Assembly: GCA_903929475.1 (NCBI GenBank)
Contig: CAIYUV010000131.1
Span: 1 to 57,890 of the forward strand
Origin: an uncultured Spartobacteria bacterium
GTDB taxonomy: Bacteria > Verrucomicrobiota > Verrucomicrobiia > Chthoniobacterales > Chthoniobacteraceae
DNA: 57,890 bases
Direction: 5' to 3'
In this document: one piece after another, positions 15,539 through 25,530 of the stretch
Position numbering within the stretch: position 1 is the stretch's first letter
How the letters are laid out: each line of letters starts with the position of its first letter
The notes under the pieces: model-generated
What the model was told of the DNA's origin: nothing
Databases searched by the model: none
Seen by the model: only the letters and a program-made list of their open reading frames with translations
Position numbers and translations under genes: made by a program

Positions 15539-17079
15539 AAACACGCATCCCGCTCTACGCAAAAATCGTGATGTGGTTCTTCGTGAACCTCGTCGTGCTC
15601 TTTATCGCGGGCTGGCTGCTGGTGCGCGGGCAGTTTCAAGTGAACGGATTTTCCGCGCGCGTCGCCGGCGATCGTGTTCAAAACAAAGCGCTCGAAATGA
15701 TGACGGAGTTGAACTCGGCACCGCGCGAAAAATGGGACGAGATACTTAAGAAATACGCTGCGCCGTTTGGCGTGAGATTTTTCCTCTACGATAACGACGG
15801 ACGACATCTCGCAGGCCCCACGCAGCCACTGATACCGGAAGTTCACAACAGGCTGGTCGGTGCCCGCCCGCCGCTGCGCATGGATAATCAGCGGGGCCAC
15901 CCGCCATTTGAAGGCCGCCGTCCGCCCGGCCCTGATGATCGCCCTCCGCGCCCGGAGGAGTTTGATTTTTTGGGAGGGCCGCCTGACGGCCCGCAGCGCG
16001 GCCAGCCGCCCGCGCAAATGCGAGGCCAACCCCGCGAATTGCCGGACAAGCTTTTCATCCCCACCACAAATCCAGACCGTTACTGGGTGTTGGTGCGGGT
16101 GGAGTATCTGGAAAATCAAACGAAGCGCGGTGGTGCGCTTGTTGCGGAATCGGATTCGCCGACTGGCGGCGGTTTGTATTTCGATGTCGTGCCGCTGCTG
16201 TGGGCGGGGGCGGGCGTGCTTGTGCTCTCGGTGCTCATCTGGCTTCCGTTTGTGCGCGGCATCACGCGCAGTCTCTCGCGGATGAGCGCGGCGACTGCGC
16301 AGCTTGCGGAGGGGAATTTCGAGGCGCGCGCGAACGAAAAACGCCGCGATGAACTCGGCGCACTCGGTAGTGAAATCAATCGGATGGCGGCGCGCCTCGC
16401 GGGCTACGTCGGCGGACAAAAGCGGTTCCTCGGCGATGTGGCGCACGAACTCTGTGCGCCGACCGCCCGCCTGCAAATGGCCGTGAGCATCCTCGAACAG
16501 CGTGCAACCACCGACGACGACCGCGAGCGCCTTGCCGACGTGCGCGAGGAAGTCGAGCACATGGCCTCGCTCGTGAACGAACTGCTGCAATTTTCCCGCG
16601 CGAGCATCGGCGGGAAGAAAGTTGAACTGCAAAGAGTGAATCTTCGAGCCATCGCCGAAAAAGCAATTCATCGCGAAGCGGGGGACACTTCGCAGGTCAG
16701 CCTCGATCTTGATCCGGAACTTCAAGTCCGCGCCGAGCCCGATTTGCTGCTGCGTGCGGTGAGCAACCTTCTGCGCAATGCCATCCGCTATGCCGGCCAC
16801 GCTGGTCCCATCGTGGTTTCCGCCGTGCGGGATGGTGCGGATGTTTTTCTCAGCGTCACCGACAGCGGTCCCGGAATTCCGGCCGATGCGCTGCCGAAAA
16901 TCTTCGATCCATTCTACCGCGTGGACACCGCGCGCACGCCCGGCCAGCCCGGACAGGGCGGCACCGGGCTGGGACTTGCCATCGTAAAAACGTGTGTGGA
17001 AGCGTGCTCCGGCAGTGTCGTCGCGCACAACGTCCAGCCCTCCGGCCTCGAAGTGACGCTGCGCCTTCGTGTGGCGTAG
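15535..17079 (+). CDS. CpxA-like sensor histidine kinase with Pro/Arg-rich outer loop
   Basis: A protein of 514 residues starting at a GTG that overlaps the regulator's stop. TM1 is about 11-30, the extracytoplasmic sensor region 31-218, TM2 about 219-240, then HAMP, a HisKA domain with His304 in FLGDVAHELCAPTARL, and an ATPase domain with N (NLLRNAIRYA), G1 (DSGPGIP), F and G2 (GGTGLGLAIV) boxes. The HELCAP sequence and the layout are CpxA-like. Residues about 117-168 of the outer loop are a Pro/Arg/Gly/Asp-rich, disordered stretch (EGRRPPGPDDRPPRPEE) not seen in typical CpxA and similar in composition to the secreted protein encoded divergently. Its likely job is to sense envelope state and phosphorylate the adjacent regulator. 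Confidence 0.9.
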   Translation: MKTRIPLYAKIVMWFFVNLVVLFIAGWLLVRGQFQVNGFSARVAGDRVQNKALEMMTELNSAPREKWDEILKKYAAPFGVRFFLYDNDGRHLAGPTQPLIPEVHNRLVGARPPLRMDNQRGHPPFEGRRPPGPDDRPPRPEEFDFLGGPPDGPQRGQPPAQMRGQPRELPDKLFIPTTNPDRYWVLVRVEYLENQTKRGGALVAESDSPTGGGLYFDVVPLLWAGAGVLVLSVLIWLPFVRGITRSLSRMSAATAQLAEGNFEARANEKRRDELGALGSEINRMAARLAGYVGGQKRFLGDVAHELCAPTARLQMAVSILEQRATTDDDRERLADVREEVEHMASLVNELLQFSRASIGGKKVELQRVNLRAIAEKAIHREAGDTSQVSLDLDPELQVRAEPDLLLRAVSNLLRNAIRYAGHAGPIVVSAVRDGADVFLSVTDSGPGIPADALPKIFDPFYRVDTARTPGQPGQGGTGLGLAIVKTCVEACSGSVVAHNVQPSGLEVTLRLRVA

Positions 17080-17132
17080 GCAAAATTGTGCATAGTGGAT
17101 CGTGCGGTTCGTGGGTTATCCTCGGAGCACTG

Positions 17133-20100
17133 ATGCGCCTTTCATTTCTTCCAGCCTTGTTTGTCATCGCAAGCGCGCACGCCGTGCCGCCCGAGCAGGT
17201 GGAGTTTTTTGAAAAGCGCATCCGCCCCGTGCTCGCGGAGACATGCCACGAGTGCCACGGCTCCGAAAAACAGAAGGGCGGACTGCGTCTCGATTCGCGT
17301 CCCGGCTGGCAGAAAGGCGGCGACAGCGGCGCGGTGATCGTTCCCGGAAAACCCGCCGAAAGTTTGCTGCTGAAAGCCATCCGCCACGACGATCCCGATC
17401 TGAAGATGCCTGCCAAGCGTCCGAAGCTGGATGCCGCAGCCATCGCAGATTTTGAAAAATGGATCACGCTCGGCGCGCCTGATCCGCGCGACGAACCCGC
17501 TAAGGAACGTCCTCGTGCGTGGGCTGAAATTTTCTCCGAACGCAAAGCGTGGTGGAGTTTCCAGCCCATCGCCAATCCTGCGCCGTCAGCAGTGAAAAAT
17601 GCCGGGTGGCCGCGCAGTGACGTGGATCGTTTTCTTTTGGCGAAAATGGAAGGTGCCGGCCTTGCGCCAGCGCAGGACGCTGATCCGCGCACGCTCATCC
17701 GCCGTCTCAGCTACGTGCTGACAGGCTTGCCGCCTTCGCCGGACGAAGTGGAGTCGTTCGTCCAATCCGCAATCCGCAATCCGCAATCCGCAATCGCCGA
17801 AGCTGCGGATCGGCTGCTTGCCAGCCCGCGTTTCGGCGAACACTGGGCCCGCCATTGGCTCGACCTTGTGCGCTACGCGGACAGTCACGGCAGCGAGGGC
17901 GATCCGGAGATTCCCGAGGCGTGGCGCTATCGCGACTACATCATTCGCGCCATCAATGACGACGTGCCGATTGACGCGCTCATCCGCGAACACATCGCAG
18001 GCGATCAGTTGCCGTCGCGCCCGAACGCAGCCGAGGGCTGGAACGAAGCCATGCTTGGTCTCACACACTGGCGGCTTGTCGAGCACGGCTACCAGCCCGT
18101 GGACACGCGGGATGAACAGGTGAAGAACGTGGACTCGCAAATAGATGTGCTCACGAAGGCGTTTCAGGGTCTCACCGTCTCGTGTGCGCGCTGCCACGAC
18201 CACAAATTCGACGCCATTTCCCAGCGCGATTACACGGCGCTCGCAGGCGTGATGGAAAGCAGCCGGCCCGGGATGGTCACGATTGATCTCCGGGAGAAAT
18301 TGGACGCGTCCATTGCTGCGCTCGCAGTAGCGAAAGCCAAGGTGAAAGCTGCTGTTGCCGAAGCATGGCTTGCGGAAGCGGCGAAGATTCCAGCGCATCT
18401 GGCAGGCCCGCGCAATCGAGAGGCGGAAAAAGCCAGGCTCGAAAAGGAGCGCGATGCAGTTTCTGCAAAACGCGAAGCACTTCGCGCCGCTGTGATGGAA
18501 CGTGCATTTGCAGCGAAAGGGATCAAAAACAACGGTGCCGACATGCCGCCGTTTCCCTTCGCGCGATGGGGTTTCAACAGCGTCAGCGGCGACGGTGCAA
18601 AGAAAGCAACGCTGGATGACATCGGCGGCCTCAACGCTCAAATCGAAGGCGATGCTGTGGTGCGTGATGGCAGGCTCATCCTCAACGGCAACGGATTTGC
18701 GCGCACCTTACCCGTTGGCCGCATACTCACGGAAAAAACTCTTGAGGCCTGGGTGAAACTGGCAGCACTCGATCAGCGCGGCGGCGGAGTTATCACGCTC
18801 GAAGACAATAGTGGCACTGTGTTTGATTCGATCGTTTTTGCAGAGACTGCACCGCGTCGCTGGATGGCTGGAAGCGAAGGACTCGCGCGCGGCCGCGTTC
18901 TTGAAGCGCCCGACGAGCAGACTGCGGACGGTTTTATCCATGTCGCCATCACCTACGCAGCAGATGGCGCCATCACCGTATACCGCAATGGCCAGCCCTA
19001 CGGGAAATCGTGGAAGCCAGCAAACCCGCCGGGCAAGTTACTAGCCGACTCGCATCTGCTTTTCGGCCTGCGTCACCTGCTCGGCAAAGTGAACGGGCAT
19101 CTTCGTGGCGAAGTGGACGAGGCCCGGCTTTACGACCGTGCACTCAGTTCGGTGGAAGTCGCCGCATCATTCCGCGCAGGCCCCGATTTCTTTGGACCGA
19201 ATGAAAAACGGCCGGAAATCGTCTGGACGGAAGCCGAGAGGAACGTGGCCACTGCGCTCGGCGTGCAACTGGCCAGCATCAGCCAACAGCTTCTCGCGCT
19301 GGGGGCAAATACCGATAACGCGTGGAAAAACGCACTCGCCGAGATCACTGCATCCGGAAAAAATGTCGCACCCGCCGCTGACGCAGCAGCGCTGACGCCA
19401 AAATTTTTTACCGGGCCGGGTGTTGGCAGCGTGACAGCGGGTGATTTCACCATCGAGCCAGCAGGTGATGCGATCCTCGACGGTCTGCGTCCGGCGGGTG
19501 TGGGGAGCGGAATGTTGACACGCAAGTTTGGAGGGATTGCGACGACCGAGCGGTTCAAAATCACGACGGACTACATCAGCATCCACGCCGCCGGGCGCGC
19601 GTCGTGGTGTCGGCTAATCGTGGATGGTTACCCGATTGGCTCAAACCCAATCTTTCCTCGCACTGAGTTGAACGCTGCGGATCCGAGGTGGATGAGAATT
19701 GATGTGAAATACCGTAAAGGCTCGATGGCCTATGTCGAATTCGCCTGCGCCGAGGATCTCACCCGTCGGGAAAAACGCGATGCGCAAAGTTGGTTCTTTG
19801 TGGATCGCATCGTCGCGCACCATGGCGGCACTCCGCTGGAACCCGCCGTGGATTTTGCCGCGATGCTTGGTGGCAATGGTGGCGATGCAGAGCGCGTTCG
19901 TGATGAGATCACCGCGGCCATCACTGCGTGGCGCGATGGAAAAATGACGGAGCCGCAGCGCGCGTTGCTCGATGTTTTCGTGCGCAAGAAATTGCTCCCC
20001 GTCGCGCCGACGGACGACAAGGCCCGCGCGCTCCTCGCGGAATTCCGCCGTCTCGAAGCTGCCGCTCCAGTCCCGCAGCGGGCGTCCGGTGTGTTCGATG

Positions 20101-21014
20101 CCGACTGCTACGACGCTCCGCTGCTTACTCGCGGGGATCAGAACAAGCCGACCGATCCAGTCCCGCGCGGCTACCTCGCCGCTCTGAGCACACAACCGGC
20201 GGAAATTGCGAAACATCAATCCGGGCGACTCCAACTCGCAAACGCCATCGCCAGTCCGAAGAATCCACTCACCGCTCGCGTGATGGTGAACCGCATCTGG
20301 CTCCATGTCTTCGGTCGCGGAATCGTGGCGACGCCGGATAATTTCGGCAAAATGGGCGAGTTGCCCACGCATCCCGAACTGCTCGACCATCTCGCCACGC
20401 GCCTCATCGCCGATGGTTGGTCGTTGAAAAAGACGCTGCGCACGCTTGTCACTTCGCGCGCTTTTGCCCTTGCGAGTGAGTCCTCTGCGCTGGCGCGAGA
20501 GCGCGACCCGGGTGATGCGTTGCTCTCGCATTTCCGTGTGCGACGCTTGGAGGCCGAGTCTATTCGTGATTCGATGCTGGTTTTAGCGGGTCAGTGCGAA
20601 TTCGTAATGTTTGGTCCGTCGCTTTCACCGGACAACGGGCAGCGTCGCCGCAGTATTTATCTCGCTGTCCGTCGCACTTCGCTGAACCCGTTTCTCACAG
20701 CTTTTGACGCGCCTGTTCCGTTCAGCACACTGGGACGCCGCGATGCGACGAATGTCCCGGCTCAGTCGCTCATGCTTTTAAACGATCCGTTCGTCATCAA
20801 ATGCGCGGAGCAATGGGCGGCGCAGGGCGGCAAGGTGGCTGACGAGGATGCGCGTTTGCGCTCGATGTTTGTATCCGCATTTTGCCGTCAGCCTGGCGAT
20901 ACCGAACTTGCGGCTGCGCGCCGCTTCCGTGGCGAACTCGGTGCGTCGCCGACTGCATGGCGTGATGTCGCGCAGTCACTGTTCAACTTGAAAGAATTCA
21001 TCTACCTGCGATGA
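17133..21014 (+). CDS. Exported cytochrome-c/DUF1549/LamG/DUF1553 protein (Planctomycete-type)
   Basis: A protein of 1293 residues with a signal peptide ([17 protein letters not shown]), which places the start at 17133. Domains in order: a PSCyt1 haem-type domain with C38-x-x-C41-H42 ([16 protein letters not shown]); DUF1549/PSCyt2 (about 165-390: [30 protein letters not shown] with a second C-x-x-CH); a coiled Ala/Lys-rich stretch; a LamG-like sandwich (about 555-690); and DUF1553/PSD1 (about 1010-1260: [33 protein letters not shown]). These proteins occur almost only in Planctomycetes and Verrucomicrobia, usually next to DUF1501, and are linked by context to polymer degradation in the periplasm; the biochemical role is unsettled. 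DUF1501 follows after 25 bp. A heptanucleotide repeat lies inside the gene at 17764-17791. Confidence 0.9.
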   Translation: MRLSFLPALFVIASAHAVPPEQVEFFEKRIRPVLAETCHECHGSEKQKGGLRLDSRPGWQKGGDSGAVIVPGKPAESLLLKAIRHDDPDLKMPAKRPKLDAAAIADFEKWITLGAPDPRDEPAKERPRAWAEIFSERKAWWSFQPIANPAPSAVKNAGWPRSDVDRFLLAKMEGAGLAPAQDADPRTLIRRLSYVLTGLPPSPDEVESFVQSAIRNPQSAIAEAADRLLASPRFGEHWARHWLDLVRYADSHGSEGDPEIPEAWRYRDYIIRAINDDVPIDALIREHIAGDQLPSRPNAAEGWNEAMLGLTHWRLVEHGYQPVDTRDEQVKNVDSQIDVLTKAFQGLTVSCARCHDHKFDAISQRDYTALAGVMESSRPGMVTIDLREKLDASIAALAVAKAKVKAAVAEAWLAEAAKIPAHLAGPRNREAEKARLEKERDAVSAKREALRAAVMERAFAAKGIKNNGADMPPFPFARWGFNSVSGDGAKKATLDDIGGLNAQIEGDAVVRDGRLILNGNGFARTLPVGRILTEKTLEAWVKLAALDQRGGGVITLEDNSGTVFDSIVFAETAPRRWMAGSEGLARGRVLEAPDEQTADGFIHVAITYAADGAITVYRNGQPYGKSWKPANPPGKLLADSHLLFGLRHLLGKVNGHLRGEVDEARLYDRALSSVEVAASFRAGPDFFGPNEKRPEIVWTEAERNVATALGVQLASISQQLLALGANTDNAWKNALAEITASGKNVAPAADAAALTPKFFTGPGVGSVTAGDFTIEPAGDAILDGLRPAGVGSGMLTRKFGGIATTERFKITTDYISIHAAGRASWCRLIVDGYPIGSNPIFPRTELNAADPRWMRIDVKYRKGSMAYVEFACAEDLTRREKRDAQSWFFVDRIVAHHGGTPLEPAVDFAAMLGGNGGDAERVRDEITAAITAWRDGKMTEPQRALLDVFVRKKLLPVAPTDDKARALLAEFRRLEAAAPVPQRASGVFDADCYDAPLLTRGDQNKPTDPVPRGYLAALSTQPAEIAKHQSGRLQLANAIASPKNPLTARVMVNRIWLHVFGRGIVATPDNFGKMGELPTHPELLDHLATRLIADGWSLKKTLRTLVTSRAFALASESSALARERDPGDALLSHFRVRRLEAESIRDSMLVLAGQCEFVMFGPSLSPDNGQRRRSIYLAVRRTSLNPFLTAFDAPVPFSTLGRRDATNVPAQSLMLLNDPFVIKCAEQWAAQGGKVADEDARLRSMFVSAFCRQPGDTELAAARRFRGELGASPTAWRDVAQSLFNLKEFIYLR
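17764..17791 (+). repeat. Heptanucleotide tandem repeat (AATCCGC x4) inside a gene
   Basis: Four perfect AATCCGC units, then a degenerate AATCGCC, lie in frame in the DUF1549 gene and encode [10 protein letters not shown]. The unit is 7 bp, so gain or loss of one unit would shift the frame and truncate the protein. Nothing else in the gene resembles this run, which looks like an insertion in a loop before the FGEHWARHW motif. Confidence 0.8.
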
Positions 21015-21039
21015 GTCGCACCGTCTCTCCATCGAAAAA

Positions 21040-22431
21040 ATGACCACATACTCCCGCCGCGAAATGCTCCGCCGATGCTCGCTCGGTTTTGGTTCCGTCG
21101 CGCTCGCCGGGCTGCTGGCGGAGAAGGCGTCCGCTGCCGCGCACTTCGCGCCGAAGGTGAAGCAGGTGATTTTCGCATACATGAGCGGTGGCGTTTCGCA
21201 TGTGGACTCGTGGGATCCGAAGCCCGAACTGGCGAAACGACACGGTCAGCCGATGCCCGTGCCGGTGCGACAGACGATGTTTAACAATAATGGAAACATC
21301 ATGCGTTCGCCGTGGACTGCGAAACCGCGCGGGCAGAGCGGCATTGTTTGCACGGATCTTTTTCCGCGTCTCGCGGAGATGGTGGACGACCTCGCGATTA
21401 TTCGCTCGATGACGACGAAGGCGAACGAGCACGCGCAGGGGAACTATGCTTTTCACACCGGCTTTCCGTTCATGGGGCACCCGAGCGCCGGTGCGTGGGT
21501 GAATTACGGACTAGGCTCGCTGAATCAAAATCTCCCCGGGTTTGTAGTGCTGCAAAGCGGCGGAGCGGTCGCGCCGCATGGTGGCGTTGGTCTTTTCAGC
21601 AGCGGGTATCTTCCGGCGCAGCATCAGGCGAGCATCCTGAATCTCGAGGGTAATGAAGCCATGCCAAACATCCGCCCGCGCGAGGCCGATGAACTACAAC
21701 GTCGCCGTCTCGCTTTCATCGGCGAAATGGATGCACCATTTGCGCAAACCACGGGCGATGCGCAGGTGGAGGCCGCGATTCGCAATTACGAAACCGCCTA
21801 TCGGATGCAGGCTGCGGTGCCGGAACTCACGGACTTGCGCGGCGAGACCGATGCCACAAAAAAACTCTACGGCTTCGATTCGCCGGACAAGCTCACCGCG
21901 GCCTATGCGCGTCAGTGTCTGGTCGCGCGGCGGCTCATCGAACGCGGTGTCCGTTTTGTGGAACTGAGTTGCCTGACTGCCGGCATCGGCGCAGGCGGCG
22001 CGCCGAATCCCTGGGATCAACACGGCGCTATTGAGAAAGGCCACGCTGCAATGGCACATCAAGTGGACCAGCCGCTGGCCGGATTGCTCCTTGATTTGAA
22101 AGCGCGCGGGCTTTGGGAGAGCACGCTTGTGCTGTGGGCCGGCGAGTTTGGCCGCACGCCGTTTTCGCAAGGTGGCGACGGGCGCGATCATAATCCTACG
22201 GGATTTTCTGTATGGATGGCTGGCGGCGGAGTGCGCGAGGGAACGGCCTACGGTGCGACGGACGACCTCGGTTATCACGCCGTCGAGAATGTCACGACGG
22301 TCTATGATTTTTACGCCACCGTGCTGCATCTCCTCGGTCTCGACCACGAGCGACTCACCTATCGCTACGGCGGGCGCGATATGCGACTTACCGACGTGCA
22401 TGGTCATGTGCTCCGCGACATCTTGAGTTGA
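21040..22431 (+). CDS. DUF1501 protein with Tat-type signal
   Basis: A protein of 463 residues of the DUF1501 family, which has a sulfatase/alkaline-phosphatase-like fold. The N-terminus carries a twin-arginine motif ([15 protein letters not shown]) followed by a hydrophobic stretch ending in AEKASAAA, so export folded through Tat is expected. Family motifs seen include [48 protein letters not shown] and [11 protein letters not shown]. It follows the DUF1549/DUF1553 gene by 25 bp, the standard pairing in this group of bacteria; the pair probably acts together in the periplasm. The substrate is unknown. Confidence 0.9.
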   Translation: MTTYSRREMLRRCSLGFGSVALAGLLAEKASAAAHFAPKVKQVIFAYMSGGVSHVDSWDPKPELAKRHGQPMPVPVRQTMFNNNGNIMRSPWTAKPRGQSGIVCTDLFPRLAEMVDDLAIIRSMTTKANEHAQGNYAFHTGFPFMGHPSAGAWVNYGLGSLNQNLPGFVVLQSGGAVAPHGGVGLFSSGYLPAQHQASILNLEGNEAMPNIRPREADELQRRRLAFIGEMDAPFAQTTGDAQVEAAIRNYETAYRMQAAVPELTDLRGETDATKKLYGFDSPDKLTAAYARQCLVARRLIERGVRFVELSCLTAGIGAGGAPNPWDQHGAIEKGHAAMAHQVDQPLAGLLLDLKARGLWESTLVLWAGEFGRTPFSQGGDGRDHNPTGFSVWMAGGGVREGTAYGATDDLGYHAVENVTTVYDFYATVLHLLGLDHERLTYRYGGRDMRLTDVHGHVLRDILS

Positions 22432-22462
22432 AGGCTGGCTTCGTTCCTCTCTGATGAAAGTG

Positions 22463-22490
22463 TAATTTTCCATTCAAAATATGGAAATTA
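22463..22490. promoter_or_regulatory. AT-rich inverted repeat before the VOC gene
   Basis: TAATTTTCCAT and ATGGAAATTA flank a 7-base centre (TCAAAAT) 22 bp upstream of the VOC gene start. The arms pair perfectly over TTTCCAT/ATGGAAA. The repeat has no GC-rich stem or T-run, so an operator overlapping the promoter is more likely than a terminator. No specific regulator is implied. Confidence 0.35.
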
Positions 22491-22512
22491 TAAAGCTGGC
22501 ACGCTGTCCGCT

Positions 22513-22935
22513 ATGTCAGTGCCCATGATAAGTCTTACACGCATGGTTACAGATTTGGATGGGGAACACGGCGTCACCCTCAACACGCCCGTTGTCGCAC
22601 AACCCAAGTGTTACGCGCTCACCATTTTCACCCAGCACTATCGCGAAGTCCGGGACTTCTACGTGGACATCCTCAACGCTCATGTCGTCAGCGAAAAACC
22701 GGATCGCGCCTGCGAACTCGAACTGGCTGGGATGCCGCTCTGCCTGCGCGCCACGGAGCACGGCGAATTAGTCAGCTACTTTCATCTTCATCTCGCTTTG
22801 AAATATCAGGACGCCGTGCTCGGCGAACTCCGCCGCCGCGGCATCATCGTCACCTCGGTCGGGCCTTTCACAAATTTCCGCGACCCCGAGGGACGCGTCA
22901 TCAAACTTACCGAAGAGCGACTTGCTATCGCATGA
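22513..22935 (+). CDS. VOC (glyoxalase/dioxygenase-like) superfamily protein
   Basis: A protein of 140 residues with a single glyoxalase/bleomycin-resistance-type fold. The opening strand ALTIFTQHYREVRDFYVDIL, the central HLHLALKYQDAVLGELRRRG and the final FRDPEGRVIKLTEERLAIA match the paired beta-alpha-beta-beta-beta modules, with Asp-Pro-Glu-Gly before the last strand. Candidate metal ligands are the final Glu and a His in the HLHL strand. VOC proteins are too diverse to assign a substrate. Alternative starts exist at 22525 and 22543. It is preceded by an AT-rich dyad and has its own gap on both sides, so it is probably monocistronic. Confidence 0.75.
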   Translation: MSVPMISLTRMVTDLDGEHGVTLNTPVVAQPKCYALTIFTQHYREVRDFYVDILNAHVVSEKPDRACELELAGMPLCLRATEHGELVSYFHLHLALKYQDAVLGELRRRGIIVTSVGPFTNFRDPEGRVIKLTEERLAIA

Positions 22936-23032
22936 TTTTTGCGGGGCGGGCGGGCTTCGTCGGGCTGTCAAAGTCTGTCCGCTCCGTGAAGTTTTTTATA
23001 ATCGCGGGGTGGGTGCAAAATGGTTGGGCTAA

Positions 23033-23845
23033 TCAAACTGCACCTGCCCCGCGAATTCTTTCTTCGCCAGCGTAGATGTTGAAATTTCTCCCGCGCAAAA
23101 ATGCCGCGAGTGTCTGTCCGCTATCGCGCGCCAGTTCCACGGCGAGGGACGATGGAGCGCCAATCGCGGCGACGACCGGAATGCCCGCCGCGAGCGCCTT
23201 CTGCATCATCTCGAAAGAAGTGCGTCCGCTGAGAAGGAGCAGTTGGTTTGAAAGTGGCAATCTTCCTTCGAGCAGCGCCCAGCCGAGCAGTTTATCGAGC
23301 GCATTGTGACGGCCCACGTCTTCGCGCAGCGCGATGAGAGTGCCGTCACCGTCGAAGAGAGCGCAGGCATGAAGCCCCCCCGTGCGTTGGAAAGCGGGCT
23401 GATTCTCCGCCAGGCGCGCCGGCAGTTCCAGGAGCAGTTTCGCGTTTATCAGAAATGCACTTTCGATTTTTGGAAAATCCCGCAGCACCTGCGCGACCGA
23501 CGCCGCGCCGCACAGCCCGCAACTGGAGTTCGTCACCACGTTGCGCCGGTGCTTGACGGCGGAAAAACGCGACACATCGCGCAGCATCACATCCACCATC
23601 GCCGCGCGTGCATCTTCGCCCGGTCGCTCGACGATATCTGCGATTTCCTCCGCGCTGCGCACGATGCCTTCGCTCAACAGCCAGCCAGCCGCCAGCTCGC
23701 GATCCCGGCCCGGCGTTCGCATCGCGACGACGAGCGGCTCGCCTTCCACACGAATCTCCAGCGGTTCCTCCACCGCCACATCATCCGAGCGTGCGCCAAG
23801 CGGTTTGCCGTCTTCGTAACGATGGATGGTGAGGGTGCGTGTCAT
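23033..23845 (-). CDS. fdhD: FdhD sulfurtransferase for formate dehydrogenase activation
   Basis: A protein of 270 residues. The start at 23845 (MTRTLTIHRYEDG) overlaps the thiD stop by 4 bp (ATGA). Family signatures are VEEPLEIRVEG near the N-terminus, the persulfide-carrying cysteine motif SSCGLCG (Cys109 and Cys112), the LREDVGRHNALDKL segment and the SGRTSFEMMQKA segment. FdhD passes sulfur from a cysteine desulfurase to the molybdenum cofactor of formate dehydrogenase in the cytoplasm. No formate dehydrogenase gene is in the window, so it must act on one encoded elsewhere. Confidence 0.95.
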   Translation of the reverse strand: MTRTLTIHRYEDGKPLGARSDDVAVEEPLEIRVEGEPLVVAMRTPGRDRELAAGWLLSEGIVRSAEEIADIVERPGEDARAAMVDVMLRDVSRFSAVKHRRNVVTNSSCGLCGAASVAQVLRDFPKIESAFLINAKLLLELPARLAENQPAFQRTGGLHACALFDGDGTLIALREDVGRHNALDKLLGWALLEGRLPLSNQLLLLSGRTSFEMMQKALAAGIPVVAAIGAPSSLAVELARDSGQTLAAFLRGRNFNIYAGEERIRGAGAV

Positions 23846-24651
23846 TCTCCGTGTGCGAAGTGATGCAGCGCGTTTGTGGTGCGTCCATCTTTCTCCCAGC
23901 GCAACGAGGACGCGATGGCGCGATGGACAAATTGCTTCGCCGCGCCCACGGCCTCGCGCAGACCGAGTCCGCGACCGAGTCCCGTGGCGATGGCCGCGCT
24001 CATCGTGCAGCCGGTGCCGTGCGTGCTCACGCCGGGGATGAACGGCGCGCAAAACTCGGCGATGTCACCATCGGGCGCGACGAGCAGGTCGGTGGATGTT
24101 GCCTCGCGAAGATGTCCGCCTTTGATCAAAAACGCGCAACCGTGGCGCGTGGCGAGTTCGCGTCCGGCGTCGCGCATCTCCGCGACGCTGGTGACAGGCT
24201 TGCCGGTGAGCACGCGCACTTCATCAAGATTCGGTGTGACCAGCGTGGCACGCGAAAAAAGCAGATCGCGGTAAAGTGCGACCGCATCCGCTTGGAGCAG
24301 CGCATCGCCGCTCGTGGCGACCATCACGGGATCCACGACGAGGGGAATCTTTCGCGTATTACACTCATCCAGCACCGCAACGACACTCTCGATGATTGCG
24401 GAAGAATGAAGCATCCCCGTTTTCATCGCGGCGATGGGGAACGCCCCGAAGAGCAACCGCACTTGCTCGGCTACGATCTCCGCCGGGATGGGATAAATTG
24501 CACTCACCTTGCCAGGCACCTCCGCAACCACACAAGTGATCGCCGTGACACCGTAGCCGCCGAGCGCGCTGATAGTTTTCAGATCGGCCTGCGCGCCTGC
24601 GCCCGCGCTGTTGTCGGATCCGGCGATGGTGAGGATCACGGGGAGCGTCAT
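23842..24651 (-). CDS. thiD: Hydroxymethylpyrimidine (phosphate) kinase
   Basis: A protein of 269 residues of the PfkB/ribokinase fold. MTLPVILTIAGSDNSAGAGAQADLK (read in pieces) carries the ThiD-specific GSDxSxGAGxQADLK start, DPVMVATSGDAL is the substrate region, and STHGTGCTMSAAIA carries the catalytic Asp-equivalent/anion-hole motif. It phosphorylates HMP and HMP-P in thiamine biosynthesis. The sequence has Asn where many ThiD proteins have Ser/Cys in GSDxSAG, a minor variation. It overlaps genes on both sides by 4 bp. I saw no TPP riboswitch consensus upstream of the operon. Confidence 0.95.
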   Translation of the reverse strand: MTLPVILTIAGSDNSAGAGAQADLKTISALGGYGVTAITCVVAEVPGKVSAIYPIPAEIVAEQVRLLFGAFPIAAMKTGMLHSSAIIESVVAVLDECNTRKIPLVVDPVMVATSGDALLQADAVALYRDLLFSRATLVTPNLDEVRVLTGKPVTSVAEMRDAGRELATRHGCAFLIKGGHLREATSTDLLVAPDGDIAEFCAPFIPGVSTHGTGCTMSAAIATGLGRGLGLREAVGAAKQFVHRAIASSLRWEKDGRTTNALHHFAHGE

Positions 24652-25049
24652 GTGTTCACGCTGGAAAATTTTTTTAGTCCGAAGAAAAACTGCGCGAGTC
24701 CGGTCAAAATTGCGCCGGTTGCGACGACAAAATATCCGCCTTCGGGAGAGGATGCCGCGTTCATGTATGTGATGTAGGTCACACCAACACCGCCAAAAAA
24801 CCACAGCACTCCGAGACACATATTTCTGACTCCGGCACGACGGAGCGGATGCTCCGAAAGCGGACGCTCGGCTTGCTGGCGCGACTGGCTGTGCTGTTGA
24901 ACAAGCTCCGTGGCTTCATCGTCAGTGAGTCCCTTGCGGATCAACGCCTCGATGATCTGTTGCGGGGAGGCGCCTTTGCGCAACTGGAATGAAGTGTAGT
25001 TTCGTGCGGCAATGATGAGTCGCTCACGGGCGTGTTTTTCATCGTTCAT
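24648..25049 (-). CDS. Small two-helix membrane protein of unknown function, first in thiD-fdhD operon
   Basis: A protein of 133 residues. The N-terminal half is soluble and helical, with a SHOCT-like or short UBA-like pattern (RKGASPQQIIEALIRKGLTDDEATELV). The C-terminal half has two TM segments (LGVLWFFGGVGVTYITYMNA and YFVVATGAILTGLAQFFFGL). The start at 25049 (MNDEKHAR) was preferred because upstream codons give no plausible protein. Its TGA overlaps the thiD ATG, so it is translated with thiD and fdhD. No function can be assigned; the linkage may be only a shared promoter. Confidence 0.75.
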   Translation of the reverse strand: MNDEKHARERLIIAARNYTSFQLRKGASPQQIIEALIRKGLTDDEATELVQQHSQSRQQAERPLSEHPLRRAGVRNMCLGVLWFFGGVGVTYITYMNAASSPEGGYFVVATGAILTGLAQFFFGLKKFSSVNT

Positions 25050-25133
25050 GCGAGGCAGCGTAGCGGCTCCGCACGACGAGACAATCACGCAGCAGCTTGC
25101 CACGTTACTTTCATGGCGCTACGCCTCGCACAA

Positions 25134-25520
25134 ATGTCTGCCACAATTTCCGAACTCGAAGGCCTGCGCGTCACGGTGGATCGCGTTTCCTACACGCCGC
25201 AATTGGAAGCTCCAGCAGACAAGCCGTTCCCGTTTGTCTATTTCATCACCATCCACAACGACTCGGACGAGACGGTGACGATCAAGGGCCGTAAGTGGGT
25301 GGTGACGGATTCCGCAGGCGGCACGATTGTCGTGGAGGGCGATGGCGTTGTGGGAAAATATCCGCGCCTCACCACTGGCGGAAGTTTTTCCTACAACAGC
25401 TACCACGTTATCGCGTGCGACAGCGTGGCGGAGGGAGCGTTCATCGGGCTCACGGACGAAGCGAAGCCGGTGCTTGTGCGAATTCCTCGTTTCGAAATGA
25501 AGGCACCGGAGGCAGAGTGA
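25134..25520 (+). CDS. apaG: ApaG-domain protein
   Basis: A protein of 128 residues from the ATG at 25134 (MSATISELEG); an ATG at 25113 would add seven residues. The fibronectin-like ApaG fold is shown by YFITIHNDSDETVTIKGRKW, VEGDGVVGKYPRLTTGGSF and SYNSYHVIACDSVAEGAFIG, collinear with E. coli ApaG. The family is associated genetically with Co2+ resistance and Mg2+ flux and, in eukaryotic fusions, with F-box proteins; its molecular activity is unclear. It diverges from the membrane-protein-thiD-fdhD operon and converges on the folate gene, with only 10 bp between stops. Confidence 0.85.
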   Translation: MSATISELEGLRVTVDRVSYTPQLEAPADKPFPFVYFITIHNDSDETVTIKGRKWVVTDSAGGTIVVEGDGVVGKYPRLTTGGSFSYNSYHVIACDSVAEGAFIGLTDEAKPVLVRIPRFEMKAPEAE

Positions 25521-25530
25521 GGCTGGCTGG

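Noticed and set aside
25050-25133. TPP riboswitch upstream of the thiD operon
   Set aside because: No CTGAGA-type thi-box consensus or matching stems are visible in this short gap.
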